A stretch of DNA of 64,000 nt from Xanthomonas sacchari (GCF_024266585.1 NZ_CP100647.1:1903001-1967000), one strand, 5' to 3'; counted from the first letter of the stretch, positions 1 through 9,134 are shown. Notes: a model not told the origin generated them from the letters alone. Translations and numbers: made by a program.

Positions 1-218
1 TCAAGGACGTGATGAAGGAGTCCACCAACCTGGGCATGAAGACCTTCGATCAGAGCCTGTTCGAGCTGTACCAGGCCGGTGAGATCAGCTACGAGGATGC
101 GCTGCGCCACGCCGATTCGCAGAACGAGGTGCGCCTGCGCATCAAGCTGGCCCAGGGCGGCGACGCGCGCACCCTGGCGCAGGGCCTGGACGGGGTCGAG
201 ATCGCCGAAGTGCGCTGA
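1..218 (+). CDS. pilU: Twitching-motility ATPase PilU, C-terminal fragment
   Basis: Only the last 71 codons are present (reading frame begins at base 3); the gene starts before the window. The visible part reads KDVMKESTNLGMKTFDQSLF, the conserved C-terminal region of the PilT/PilU family of secretion ATPases. PilU assists the retraction motor PilT in depolymerising type IV pili at the inner membrane. The Walker motifs lie outside the window. PilU rather than PilT is inferred from the tail NEVRLRIKLAQGGDARTLAQ, which is longer than I expect for PilT. pilT upstream would confirm it. Confidence 0.8.
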   Translation, partial: KDVMKESTNLGMKTFDQSLFELYQAGEISYEDALRHADSQNEVRLRIKLAQGGDARTLAQGLDGVEIAEVR

Positions 219-373
219 GCCGGGCCGGCAGGCGAACGCGGGCCGGGCGCAGGCGCGACGACGCGGACGCAGGGTCGCAGCGGTTGTTTCCGGTTCGTCC
301 ACAGGGGGTATTTTCAGTCAACTGTCCGCCGGCGTTCATCGCGGACTGTGCAGCCGAAGAGAGGAGAGCCGCC

Positions 374-1669
374 ATGAACGACGTGCCTGAGGTGCTTTGG
401 TCGATACAGCCGCATGCCGGCTACTACATCAACTCGGTGGCGGTGTCCGACGACGGCAATGTCATCGTCGCCGGCACCTTCTATCACCATTACGGCGACG
501 CCTCGCAGGTTCCCGGGCTGGACGCGGTGCCGGTGGCGCAACGCAAGATCTTCGAACGCGTCGCGCCTGCGGCCACCCGCACCGACGTGTGCGACGACGA
601 GGAAGGGCACTACGGCACCTACGCCTGGGATCGGACCGGCAAGCGGCTGCTGACGAAGGAATTCGACGGCTGGCAGGGCGTGTACTGGGTCGATGTGGCG
701 GCCGATGGCGGCACCGTGGCCAGCTGTGGCTGGAAGAGCCAGGGTCCGGACACGGGCTTCATCGGCGCCTGGGCGGTGCCGGGCGGCGAGGAGCTGCTGT
801 CCTTCTCGCTGCCTTCCGCCCGCGGCAACATGGTCGCGCTGGATGCGCACGGGCGGACCTTGCTGGCCGGCGCCGACCAGGGCTATCTGTTCTACCGCGA
901 CGGCGACGCGGCCTTCGGCGCCGAGCCCGCTCGCATCGCGCTGGGCACTGGCGGCGACAGCAACGGCGACAGCGTCGTCGCCACCGGCATCGCCGACGAC
1001 GGCGCCATCGGACTGGTGGCCAGCTATCTGGGCGAGATCATCCTGTTCTCGATCGCATCGGGACAACCGGTGGTGCTGACGCGCTGGCAGTCGCCCAAGG
1101 ACGTCCACCTCCACATCGCGGTCCTGTCCGGCGATGGGCGCCGCGCCTATGCCGGCGGCAGCAACGGCACGCTGTACGCCTTCGACGTGGCCACGTTCCC
1201 GGACACGCGCGCGCCGGTCTGGACCGCGACGATCCCCGAGGGGGCGACGACCCTCTACGGGCTGGCCTGCGATCGTTCCGGCGACACGGTCGCGGTCGCC
1301 GGCAACCTGCCGCACGCCAAGTCCGGGCAAGGCGGCGTCGTCGCCGTGTTCGCCGACACCGGCGCCGAGCCGCGGCTTCAGTGGACGTCCTACAGCGCGC
1401 ATTCGCCCAACTTCCTGGCATTCGATCCCGGCGGACGCTGGTTGGGGGTGGCCGATGGGTATCCCGACGGGGCGCCTGGCGGTTTCACCGTCTGGAGCGC
1501 CAGCGACAGCACGCCGCGCTGGACCTGGGCCGCGGGCAACATGAGCTGGGCGATCGGTTTCTGCGGCGATGCGTCGGTGGTGGTGGGCGGCAGCGACGAC
1601 AGTTCGGTCACGGCCTTCGCCGGCCCCGGTTCGGCCCTCGCCCGGGGGCGCACGGAGGCGGATGGATGA
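374..1669 (+). CDS. Beta-propeller (WD40/PQQ-like repeat) protein
   Basis: This 431-residue protein consists of about seven or eight degenerate repeats of the form (V/L)A(V/F)xxDGxxxxAG, for example SVAVSDDGNVIVAG near the N terminus, IAVLSGDGRRAYAGGSNG in the middle and LAFDPGGRWLGVADG near the end. This is the pattern of WD40 or quinoprotein-type propellers. There is no signal peptide or membrane segment, so it is probably cytosolic. ATG 374 was chosen because GAGGAGAG lies just upstream; an in-frame extension to 284 is less plausible. The stop overlaps the next start as ATGA, so it is coupled to the GGDEF gene and may be its partner. No enzymatic motif is visible; function unknown. Confidence 0.8.
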   Translation: MNDVPEVLWSIQPHAGYYINSVAVSDDGNVIVAGTFYHHYGDASQVPGLDAVPVAQRKIFERVAPAATRTDVCDDEEGHYGTYAWDRTGKRLLTKEFDGWQGVYWVDVAADGGTVASCGWKSQGPDTGFIGAWAVPGGEELLSFSLPSARGNMVALDAHGRTLLAGADQGYLFYRDGDAAFGAEPARIALGTGGDSNGDSVVATGIADDGAIGLVASYLGEIILFSIASGQPVVLTRWQSPKDVHLHIAVLSGDGRRAYAGGSNGTLYAFDVATFPDTRAPVWTATIPEGATTLYGLACDRSGDTVAVAGNLPHAKSGQGGVVAVFADTGAEPRLQWTSYSAHSPNFLAFDPGGRWLGVADGYPDGAPGGFTVWSASDSTPRWTWAAGNMSWAIGFCGDASVVVGGSDDSSVTAFAGPGSALARGRTEADG

Positions 1670-3162
1670 CAGGCGGGGACGTCGCGACGCCGTCCCTTCC
1701 ACCCGCGGCGCCGCGCCGTTCCGGCGCGCTGCTGCTGCTGTCGGCGGTGCTGGTGGCGCTGTGGCTGGCGGTCTTCGAGTTGGCGCGGGTCCTGGACTAT
1801 CAGCCGCATGCGAGCCTGTGGTTCCCGCCGGTGGCGGTGACGCTGGCCACGTTCATGGTGCTGGGCCGGCGCGGCGCGCCGGCGATCGCCGTCGCCTGCG
1901 TGCTGGCCACGCTGCTCAGCTTCTATCGCACGACGTCCTCCCCTGCGATCCCCGGCCGTGCGGTCATGGCGTACGCGCTGCTGTTCACCGCGCAGCAGTT
2001 CTGCATCTGGGGCGGCCTGGCCTGGCTGCTGCGCCGCGTGGGCCAGAGCGGCGCCGCGACCAGTCTGCCGCGCGTGGTCACCTACTTCATCCTCGGTGGC
2101 GGCGTGGCCGCGCTGCTGTCGTCCTGCCTGGGCGGCGCGGGGCTGGCCGTCACCGGTGCCATCGACCTTTCGACCCTGCTCTCGCAGTTGATCCCATGGG
2201 CGATCGGCGACTACGCCGGCCTGCTGGCGCTCGGCCCGCTGGCGGTCGTCGCGGTGCTGCGTCTGGCCGAGTCGCTGCGGATCGCGCCGCAGCCCGGCAT
2301 CCCCCGCATCTCGGGGATGATCGCGCCGGCCGGGAGCGTCTCGGGCTATCTGGCCAAGCTCGCACTGCTGCTCGGCATCACCCTGGCGGTGATGTGGCTG
2401 GCGGCCGCGTTGCCGCGGCAGCCGGCGGTGGTCTTCGCGCTGTTCGTGGTGGTGGTGATCCAGTTGTGGATCGTGCATACCCACGGGATGTTGCAGGCGT
2501 TGTCGGCGATCGCTGCCTTCAGCCTGCTGATCGCGGTGGCCACGCCCCTGCTGCGGCTCGAGGCACAGGCGCTGGCGCTGCAGTTCGCCATGATCAGCCT
2601 GGCGGCGAACAGTTATTTCGGACTGGCCGTCCCTGGGCTCTACGCCGACAACACACGGCTGCGCCAAGCGCTGGTGCGCGATCCCGTCACCGGCGCGCTG
2701 TCGCGGACCGGGTTCCTGGAGCAGGTACTCAACCATCTGCAATCGGCCGCGCAGGACCCGAGTCCGCTGGCGGTGGTCGTTGCCGACATGGACAACCTCA
2801 AGGCGATCAACGACCAGTTCGGACACGCCGCCGGCGATGCGGCCTTGCGCGCCTTCGTCAAGCGCTGCCGGAGCCGCCTGCGGCCGGGCCAGTTGCTGGG
2901 GCGCCGGGGCGGCGACGAGTTCGCGCTGTACCTGCCGTTGACCACGCCGGAGAGGGCGCATGCGCTGATCGACGCGCTGCGGGTGGCGCTTGCCAGGCCC
3001 GGCGAGGACGACGGCTTCGCGACCGCGCTGTCGGCCAGCTTCGGCCTGGCCGTGTGCAACCGACGCGATCTGGACGTGGAGGATCTGGAGGAACTGCTCG
3101 AACGCGCCGATGCGGAGATGTACGCGGACAAGCGCCAGCACCGCACCTCGGCCGCGCGCTGA
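1666..3162 (+). CDS. MASE1-GGDEF diguanylate cyclase
   Basis: This is a 498-residue inner-membrane protein. Residues about 17 to 320 hold eight or so hydrophobic segments with the FELARVLDYQPHASLWFPP signature of the MASE1 sensory domain. Residues about 340 to 495 form a GGDEF domain with an intact G415-G416-D417-E418-F419 active site, so it should make cyclic di-GMP from two GTP. The inhibitory I-site (RxxD, nine residues before GGDEF) reads RPGQ, so product inhibition is probably absent. The start codon overlaps the stop of the propeller gene (ATGA), implying translational coupling. No EAL domain follows. The ligand sensed by MASE1 is unknown. Confidence 0.9.
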   Translation: MTGGDVATPSLPPAAPRRSGALLLLSAVLVALWLAVFELARVLDYQPHASLWFPPVAVTLATFMVLGRRGAPAIAVACVLATLLSFYRTTSSPAIPGRAVMAYALLFTAQQFCIWGGLAWLLRRVGQSGAATSLPRVVTYFILGGGVAALLSSCLGGAGLAVTGAIDLSTLLSQLIPWAIGDYAGLLALGPLAVVAVLRLAESLRIAPQPGIPRISGMIAPAGSVSGYLAKLALLLGITLAVMWLAAALPRQPAVVFALFVVVVIQLWIVHTHGMLQALSAIAAFSLLIAVATPLLRLEAQALALQFAMISLAANSYFGLAVPGLYADNTRLRQALVRDPVTGALSRTGFLEQVLNHLQSAAQDPSPLAVVVADMDNLKAINDQFGHAAGDAALRAFVKRCRSRLRPGQLLGRRGGDEFALYLPLTTPERAHALIDALRVALARPGEDDGFATALSASFGLAVCNRRDLDVEDLEELLERADAEMYADKRQHRTSAAR

Positions 3163-3274
3163 TCGCGGTTGCAGGCGCTGTACTGGGGGCGATCCGCTGC
3201 GAGTCCTCAAAGTTTCATGTGCAACTACATCCTGAACTGGTGTCTAATACCGTCCCCCACGCCGTGCCCCTCCC

Positions 3275-3991
3275 GTGAGCCTTCCCGATTCCGATCTGCG
3301 TCCGGACCTGGACCCGTTGCCCGACGACGGCGCCGTCGTCACGGCCGGACCGCTGACCCCGCCGCCGGATTCGGCCGGCACCGCGCAGGATGCACGCGCG
3401 CTGCGGCACAGCGTGGCCGAGGACGTGCAGGGCATGCTGCTGGCCACCCTGGTGGCCTCGCTGGGCCTGGCGGTGTTCGCCCATGGCGGGCTGATGATCG
3501 GCGGCATGGCCGGCGTGGCCTTCCTGCTGCACTACGCACTGGGCTGGAATTTCGGGTTGATGTTCGTGCTGGTCAACCTGCCGTTCTACTGGCTCGCGGT
3601 GCGGCGCATGGGCTGGGAGTTCACCCTCAAGACCTTCGTCGCGGTCGCCGCCTGCGGCCTGTTGACCGATCTGCTGCCGCGCTGGGCGCGCTGGGCGACG
3701 ATGACGCCGCTGTTCTCGGCGCTGGTCGGCGGCGCGCTGGTCGGGCTGGGCATCCTGTTCTTCATCCGCCATCGCGCCAGCCTGGGCGGCGTCGGTATCC
3801 TCGCGGTGTATCTGCAGCGCAGCCGCGGCTGGAGCGCGGGCAAGGTGCAGATGGGCTTCGACGCGGCGCTGATGGCGGTGGCGTTCTGGCTGCTGGCGCC
3901 GCAGCAGGTGCTGTACTCGGCGATCGGCGCGGTGGTGCTGAGCCTGGTGCTGATGTTCAACCATCGCGCCGGGCGCTACATGGGCGTGTGA
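3275..3991 (+). CDS. YitT family membrane protein
   Basis: This 238-residue protein starts with a GTG. After a polar, proline-rich N-terminal stretch of about 50 residues it has five or six hydrophobic helices containing GGLMIGGMAGVAFLLHYALG and RASLGGVGILAVYLQ, the glycine-rich pattern of the YitT/DUF161 membrane family. The biochemical role of the family is not established. The YitT C-terminal DUF2179 domain of Bacillus proteins is missing, as in other short proteobacterial members. It stands alone, 112 bases after the GGDEF gene, and is followed by a hairpin at 4003-4024. Confidence 0.85.
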   Translation: MSLPDSDLRPDLDPLPDDGAVVTAGPLTPPPDSAGTAQDARALRHSVAEDVQGMLLATLVASLGLAVFAHGGLMIGGMAGVAFLLHYALGWNFGLMFVLVNLPFYWLAVRRMGWEFTLKTFVAVAACGLLTDLLPRWARWATMTPLFSALVGGALVGLGILFFIRHRASLGGVGILAVYLQRSRGWSAGKVQMGFDAALMAVAFWLLAPQQVLYSAIGAVVLSLVLMFNHRAGRYMGV

Positions 3992-4399
3992 GTTCCGCCG
4001 CCGCCGATCGCCGTGGCGATCGGCACGGTGCGCGTCGCGCCACGCGGGTCCTGCGTGCGGACGCGTGGACGACCCGCGCTGCGCCTGCGCAGGCAGGGCG
4101 TGCATGCCCCGCAGGGCAGCGCTGCGCGTTGCGCCATGTGGCACCGCAACTGTCTACGGAATCGCCGCGGTGTCTACGAAACGGTCTTGCTGTTCAAGTG
4201 TGACGCAGCGCATGCTGCTGTCGAAGAAAGGATGAGTGCGCGCAGACGGCGCACGCGATCGCGGGGAGCGCGATCCACCTGCATGACGTACACCACGATG
4301 TTCGACGCCACGCTTGCGTGGCGGCGCGGTGCTGCCTGTCCGGCGCGCCGCGGCGGACGCCGGTACTCAGGGTTTTTCCACGGAACGAGGGGCGGTGCG
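3992..4399. other. Intergenic gap between yitT-like gene and lod-like block
   Basis: About 400 bases without a convincing gene. It starts with the hairpin at 4003-4024. Near 4150-4175 the word TGTCTACG occurs twice about 18 bases apart, a possible operator, but no regulator is visible. The reading frame of the lipoprotein gene stays open back to 4013, but the signal peptide begins only at 4400. Confidence 0.5.
4003..4024 (+). terminator. Hairpin after yitT-like gene
   Basis: GCCGATCGC and GCGATCGGC form a perfect 9-bp stem around the loop CGTG, 12 bases after the stop codon. No T-run follows, so this is either a GC-rich terminator of the type common in this genome or an mRNA-stabilising end. 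Confidence 0.45.
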
Positions 4400-5851
4400 A
4401 TGAAACGTGCGATGGGACTCGTGGCATTGGTCTGTGTGGTGGTCGCGGCGTGCTCCGCGGTGAATCCGGGCCCGGGTCCCAATCCCGGCAGCGGGGGCGG
4501 TACGCCCACGCCCACGCCGCGGCCCGCATCGGGGCCGGCGCCCAGCGCGGAGGCCTGCGCACCGCCAGCGCCGCCGGCGCCCTCGTGGTTCCCGCATGCG
4601 CAGACGCCGGCGCCGTATTCGGCCGGCTTCCAGTCCAGCAGCAATTGCGCCTTCCATCAGTGGTCGTGGAACGCCTTCCTGTGGCTGACCCAGGACGTGG
4701 GCGGGCAGCCGCGTTTCCTGACCATGAGCAGCGACGGCATCGGCGGCGTTGCCGACGGCGTGCTCGATCCGTTGATCGGTCGCTCACAGCAGGCGCGCAC
4801 GGTGGAACTGATTGACCAGGCAGGCCCGGATGGCGTGCTGGTGGATCGCCATGGACGTGCGGTCTATTACTCGATCCACTCCAATAAAGATTTTGGCGAT
4901 TTCATCGCCGACAATAACCTGAAGAATCCGAACGCCCTGCGCGCATTCGATCCGCATAAGTCCTTTAAGGTCGGCAGCATGACCCTGAAGGCGGCATGGA
5001 AGGTGGTGCAGCCGGGCGAGGACGTGTCCACGTTCTATACCCGCCAGGCGCAGATCGCCAAGCTGGGCATGCGCAAGGGCAAGATCGTCGCTACCGGCGA
5101 CACCGAAACCCAGATGGTGGCGCTGGTCGGCTTCCACATCGGCGGCACGGTCAACGGCCATCCGGAAATGATCTGGGCCACGTTCGAGCACCGCGACAAT
5201 GCGCCGGACGTGGATACGCCGCTCGATCCGGGCCAGCCCGTCTCCGACAAGGACTGGACGTTCTACAAGGCCGGTACCCCGATCGAACAATGCAATGTCA
5301 ACGCCGCGGGTGCCGGTGCGCTGACATTGAACGCGCAGACCCAGACCTTGAGCCCGGTGACCCAGGTCTGCCGCATGGTGCCCTACGGCGGCCAGAAGCC
5401 GTGCCCGCTGGGATCGACGGACTGCAACATTCCCAATATCAAGTCGATCAACGCCTCGGTGCAGGCGCAGTTGCACGACGTGTGGAAAAACTACTTCGAG
5501 GTCGGCGCGATCTGGTTCGTCGCCGAAGACGCGTTGGCGCCCGATTGCACATTCCAACCAGGGTCGGCGCTGGAGTGCATTCCCTCGCCGACGCCGAAGG
5601 GCGCGCCGCCGCTGCTCACCGGCTCGATCAAGCTGTCCAATTCCACCATCGAGACCTTCACCCAGGTGCAGAGCACGCAGAACAACTGCTTCGCCTGCCA
5701 CAACACCACCCAGGTGATCTCGTCCGATCCGCGCGCGCAGTCGTTGCCGGGGCTGAACGTCAACATCAGCCACGTGGTGATCAACGACTACTTCCAGGCG
5801 CAGGTGCCGCAGAAGGCACCGCCAGCGGCGCGGCCGGCCACGTCGCGCTGA
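4400..5851 (+). CDS. Secreted lipoprotein with CXXCH motif, linked to LodA-like oxidase
   Basis: This 483-residue protein has a lipoprotein signal peptide with lipobox VAAC (lipidated Cys18). A proline-rich linker follows (residues about 23 to 65), then a globular domain beginning with CAFHQWSWNAFLWLTQ. Near the C terminus is one heme-c attachment motif, C430-F-A-C433-H434, within NNCFACHNTTQ. A mono-heme, envelope-anchored electron-transfer role is therefore possible, but I do not recognise an established cytochrome family and no axial Met can be assigned. ATG 4400 follows GAGGGGCGG and gives an intact signal peptide. The LodA-like gene begins 37 bases after its stop, so the two are probably co-transcribed and functionally linked. 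Confidence 0.8.
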   Translation: MKRAMGLVALVCVVVAACSAVNPGPGPNPGSGGGTPTPTPRPASGPAPSAEACAPPAPPAPSWFPHAQTPAPYSAGFQSSSNCAFHQWSWNAFLWLTQDVGGQPRFLTMSSDGIGGVADGVLDPLIGRSQQARTVELIDQAGPDGVLVDRHGRAVYYSIHSNKDFGDFIADNNLKNPNALRAFDPHKSFKVGSMTLKAAWKVVQPGEDVSTFYTRQAQIAKLGMRKGKIVATGDTETQMVALVGFHIGGTVNGHPEMIWATFEHRDNAPDVDTPLDPGQPVSDKDWTFYKAGTPIEQCNVNAAGAGALTLNAQTQTLSPVTQVCRMVPYGGQKPCPLGSTDCNIPNIKSINASVQAQLHDVWKNYFEVGAIWFVAEDALAPDCTFQPGSALECIPSPTPKGAPPLLTGSIKLSNSTIETFTQVQSTQNNCFACHNTTQVISSDPRAQSLPGLNVNISHVVINDYFQAQVPQKAPPAARPATSR

Positions 5852-5888
5852 GGCACGCCCCTCTCATCCGGATCAGGAGCAAGTCACC

Positions 5889-7967
5889 ATGACCAGCAAC
5901 GTGTTTCGCGTGCATCCGGCGATCGGCATCGGCCGCGTCGGCGACAGCCAGGAGTTCTATTTGGCACCGGTCACCGCGGCCGGTACCCGCGACGCCGACG
6001 GCCTGTTCGGCGGACTGCCGGTGCAACCGGGAACCGAGTCCACGCCGATTGCCGAGCACGACTTCCGCGATGCCGCCGGCAACGTCAAGCGCCAGGCCGC
6101 GCGCTTCCACATCTATGCTTACCCCAGTGGCAGTTCCGGCGCGTATCCCAACGGCGGCGGCGTGCGCGTGGACGTCGGCAGCACGATCGACGGCAAGACC
6201 GTCAAGGACATCGTGTGGACCGTGCACTTGGCCAACAAGAAGCTCAACAACTATTCGACGGTCACCCTGGACGAACACAACAATCCACAGTTCATTGGCA
6301 TCGAGGCGTATGGGCCGCATCCAACGTATCTGCCACGGCTGCGCAATCCGGATTACGCCGGTTCGTCCGACCCAAACAATCCGGTTCGCCTGCTGCAGCT
6401 TGTCATCGATCCGGGACCGCGCGCGATCAGCGCCGCCTCAGGCAATGCAGCGGTCGTCGCCTTCGACATGACCACCACCGCCAGCTACGCCGATGCCAGC
6501 GGCGCGATCCACTCGCAGCCGTCCTATCCGGTCAGCTTCCCGTCGATGTTCCACACGCTGCACGAGCCGCTCGGCAAGCTCGATTCGTTGGGCGACCTGC
6601 GGGTGCAGGCGGATGGTGCGTTGATCGTGGCCGGCGGCTTCGCCCGGACTTCGGCGGTGAGAGGGGCCGACGGCACCTATCCGGCATTGAACGATGCGAC
6701 CGAGAACGGCCTGTGGTACGACGATGCCGCCGATGGCCCGGTCAATGCCGTGCTGATCTTCACCGACGGCAGCACCGCCAGCGTGCAGGGCGCGTGGTAC
6801 GTCACCGGCGATCCGGGCTATGCGCCGCAGACGCGCAACGTGGTCTCCACCTGGGACGATGTCTACGACGTGTGGGTGCGCCAACTGGGGTTGGTGCCGT
6901 CGCTGTACGCCAACAACGCCTTCGTCGGCGCTTACCAGCCGTCCTTCAGCGACGACATCCAGCCGATCTTCCATGCAGCGATGCTGCAGCGCTGGAACAC
7001 CAACCTGCCGTCGGGCGCGGTCAAGGGCCACGACATGATCGGACAGATCCAGCCCACCGACGATCCGGGCGCGAAGATTCCCAACCTGAAGACGCTGATC
7101 CGCGACCCGGCCTCGGCCGCCGACACAGAGACCGGCTCGCCGATGATGCCGCTGTCGCTCGGCGACGCGCAGAAGAGCTTCCTCAGCGTCAGTGCCACCC
7201 AGTACTTCCTGCTCAGCCAGTGGCACGAAAAAAAATGCAAGCAGGGTGACGCTCCGAAGCTGGGTTCCGGCGAACTGCTGGACAGGGTCACGTTGCAGAA
7301 TTGCCTCGGCGGCCGCTACAGCCCGGGCATCGAGGTGTCGTTCCCGATTCGCGACATCAATCTCTACGTGCAGGACTGGAAGACCCAGGACTGCGGTCCG
7401 TTCCGCATCAACCAGGCTTCGCTGGACTACAGCAAGGCGAGCAAGGACCGCGCGTTCCTGAGTTTTGGCTATGTGCCGCTGCAAACGCATCCGGTGGAGC
7501 CGGGCGACCTGTCCAAGTTCATGTCGGTGCCCTGGCATACCGACTACAACTCCTGCGCGACCCATCTGCCCGATCCCAACCCGGGCCAGCAAACGGTCAA
7601 CCCGAACAACACCTTGTTCTGGTCGTGGCCGGCCGAGCGGCCGTTCGCGGTGTACCCGGCGGCGCTGTGTCAGGTCGATCCGGACGACGACACCTGGTAC
7701 CTGGGACCGCAGGTGTACTCGGTGCGCGGCGCCGGCACCGACAGCCCGTATCCGACCAGGGCCGGACGCTTCCAGGCGTACGCGGACTTCGTCGCCAATT
7801 GGTCCAGGGTCGGCTTCGTCATCAGTGGCGCGCAGATCGCGCAGGTGCCCGGCAAGCCGCCGTATCCGCCCGAGTTGTTCCTCGAAGTGGCGAGCCAGTT
7901 CGATCCGGGCAAGGAATTCGTGGCGCCCTGGCCGATGGCCAATGTTCCCGTCGATCCGAAGGTATGA
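5889..7967 (+). CDS. LodA/GoxA-like CTQ-dependent oxidase
   Basis: This 692-residue protein begins FRVHPAIGIGRVGDS, the family start of LodA (lysine epsilon-oxidase) and GoxA (glycine oxidase). These use a cysteine tryptophylquinone made from their own Cys and Trp. The likely pair here is Cys472 (LQNCLGGRYSPGIEVSF) and Trp549 (MSVPWHTDY). LodA has a conserved Asp four residues before the Cys; here that position is Thr468 and the nearest Asp is 465. There is no signal peptide, as in the family. The product would be an aldehyde or keto acid, NH3 and H2O2; the amino-acid substrate cannot be read from sequence. An A8 run lies at 7228-7235. A LodB-like maturase gene follows, as expected. Confidence 0.88.
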   Translation: MTSNVFRVHPAIGIGRVGDSQEFYLAPVTAAGTRDADGLFGGLPVQPGTESTPIAEHDFRDAAGNVKRQAARFHIYAYPSGSSGAYPNGGGVRVDVGSTIDGKTVKDIVWTVHLANKKLNNYSTVTLDEHNNPQFIGIEAYGPHPTYLPRLRNPDYAGSSDPNNPVRLLQLVIDPGPRAISAASGNAAVVAFDMTTTASYADASGAIHSQPSYPVSFPSMFHTLHEPLGKLDSLGDLRVQADGALIVAGGFARTSAVRGADGTYPALNDATENGLWYDDAADGPVNAVLIFTDGSTASVQGAWYVTGDPGYAPQTRNVVSTWDDVYDVWVRQLGLVPSLYANNAFVGAYQPSFSDDIQPIFHAAMLQRWNTNLPSGAVKGHDMIGQIQPTDDPGAKIPNLKTLIRDPASAADTETGSPMMPLSLGDAQKSFLSVSATQYFLLSQWHEKKCKQGDAPKLGSGELLDRVTLQNCLGGRYSPGIEVSFPIRDINLYVQDWKTQDCGPFRINQASLDYSKASKDRAFLSFGYVPLQTHPVEPGDLSKFMSVPWHTDYNSCATHLPDPNPGQQTVNPNNTLFWSWPAERPFAVYPAALCQVDPDDDTWYLGPQVYSVRGAGTDSPYPTRAGRFQAYADFVANWSRVGFVISGAQIAQVPGKPPYPPELFLEVASQFDPGKEFVAPWPMANVPVDPKV

Positions 7968-8013
7968 CGCGCGCGCGTCGAGAGCACATGGCGTGTCTGC
8001 ACGCCACACGCCG

Positions 8014-9129
8014 ATGAGCGCAAACCACCGCTGCACCGTCGCCATCGTCGGCGGTGGCGTGGCCGGCTGCGCCACCGCGCTGGCGCTGGCCGCGCGCGGC
8101 ATCGAGGACGTGGTGGTAATCGACATGGGCCGCGCCGCCGGCTGGCGGCTGGGCGAGGCGCTGGCGCCGACCGCCAGTGCGGCGCTGCAGCGGCTGGGCG
8201 TGTGGGAGGCGTTCCTTGCGCAGCGGCCGCTGGCCTCGGCCGGCAGTTGCGCCAGTTGGGGCCGGCCGGAACTGGGCTACAACGATTTCATCGTGGCCGG
8301 GCAGGGCAAGGGCTGGCATGTGGACCGCGCCGCCTTCGACGCGATGCTGGCCGCCGCGGTGCCGGCGCAGGGCGGCACGCTGCTGCGCGGCCTGCGCCTG
8401 GGCGCGGTCGGCCGCGCCGCCGATGGCGACCATGTGCTGGACCTGCACGGCGGGGAAGGCGACGTGCGCCGGCTGCGCGCCGGGTTCCTGGTGGATGCCA
8501 GCGGCATCGCTGCCGCGGCGGTGCGGCGGTTGGGCGTGGCCCGCAACGAAGTGGACTGCCTGGCCTTCGTCGCCGGCGTGTTCGCGCTGGAGCAGGCCGA
8601 AACGATTCCGTCGCAGGCGCTGCTGGAAGCCTGCGCGGACGGCTGGTGGTACGCGGCCAAGTTGCCGGACGCGCGGATGATGGTGGCGCTGGCGCTGGAG
8701 CCGCGGCGGCAGCGCCAGTTCCTGGAGGCGTCGGTCTGGCTGGCGGCGGCGCATGAGACGCGGCATGTCGCGCGCTGGCTGGAGCAGGGCGGTGCGACGC
8801 TGGCCCAGGCCAATGGTCTGGTCGCGGCGCTGGGGCCGTCAGCGATCCTCAGTCGCGTGGTGGGCGAGGACTGGCTGGCGGTGGGCGATGCGGCCAGTGC
8901 CTACGATCCGCTGACCGCCCATGGCATCGTCAAGGCGTTGCAGGACGGCGAGGCCGCCGCGCAGGCACTGGCCGCGCACCTGCAGGGCGCCGGCACGGCG
9001 CCGCTGATGGCGTACCAGGATGGCGTGTTCGCGCGCTTTCGCACCTATCTGCGCGAGCGCGAGGCGCTGTACGCGCGCGAGCGGCGCTGGGCGCAGGCAC
9101 CGTTCTGGCAGGCCCGGCTGGCCGCCTGA
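8014..9129 (+). CDS. LodB-like FAD-dependent maturation protein
   Basis: This 371-residue flavoprotein has an N-terminal Rossmann motif VAIVGGGVAGCATALALA, the GEALAP segment of the tryptophan-halogenase/LodB-like FAD enzymes, and a second FAD motif WLAVGDAASAYDPLTAHGI near residues 285 to 305. LodB proteins are required to generate the quinone cofactor of LodA. Its place directly after the LodA-like gene (46 bases) supports that role here. ATG 8014 is the first start consistent with the Rossmann fold. The LodA frame and this frame are distinct, so this is not a fusion. Confidence 0.87.
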   Translation: MSANHRCTVAIVGGGVAGCATALALAARGIEDVVVIDMGRAAGWRLGEALAPTASAALQRLGVWEAFLAQRPLASAGSCASWGRPELGYNDFIVAGQGKGWHVDRAAFDAMLAAAVPAQGGTLLRGLRLGAVGRAADGDHVLDLHGGEGDVRRLRAGFLVDASGIAAAAVRRLGVARNEVDCLAFVAGVFALEQAETIPSQALLEACADGWWYAAKLPDARMMVALALEPRRQRQFLEASVWLAAAHETRHVARWLEQGGATLAQANGLVAALGPSAILSRVVGEDWLAVGDAASAYDPLTAHGIVKALQDGEAAAQALAAHLQGAGTAPLMAYQDGVFARFRTYLREREALYARERRWAQAPFWQARLAA

Positions 9130-9134
9130 CGCGT

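Noticed and set aside
397-3162. A single fused propeller-GGDEF protein
   Set aside because: The open frame before 1666 is out of frame with the propeller; the real cyclase starts in the ATGA overlap.
4013-4399. N-terminal extension of the CXXCH lipoprotein
   Set aside because: The extension would bury the lipoprotein signal peptide; ATG 4400 is preceded by a good ribosome-binding site.
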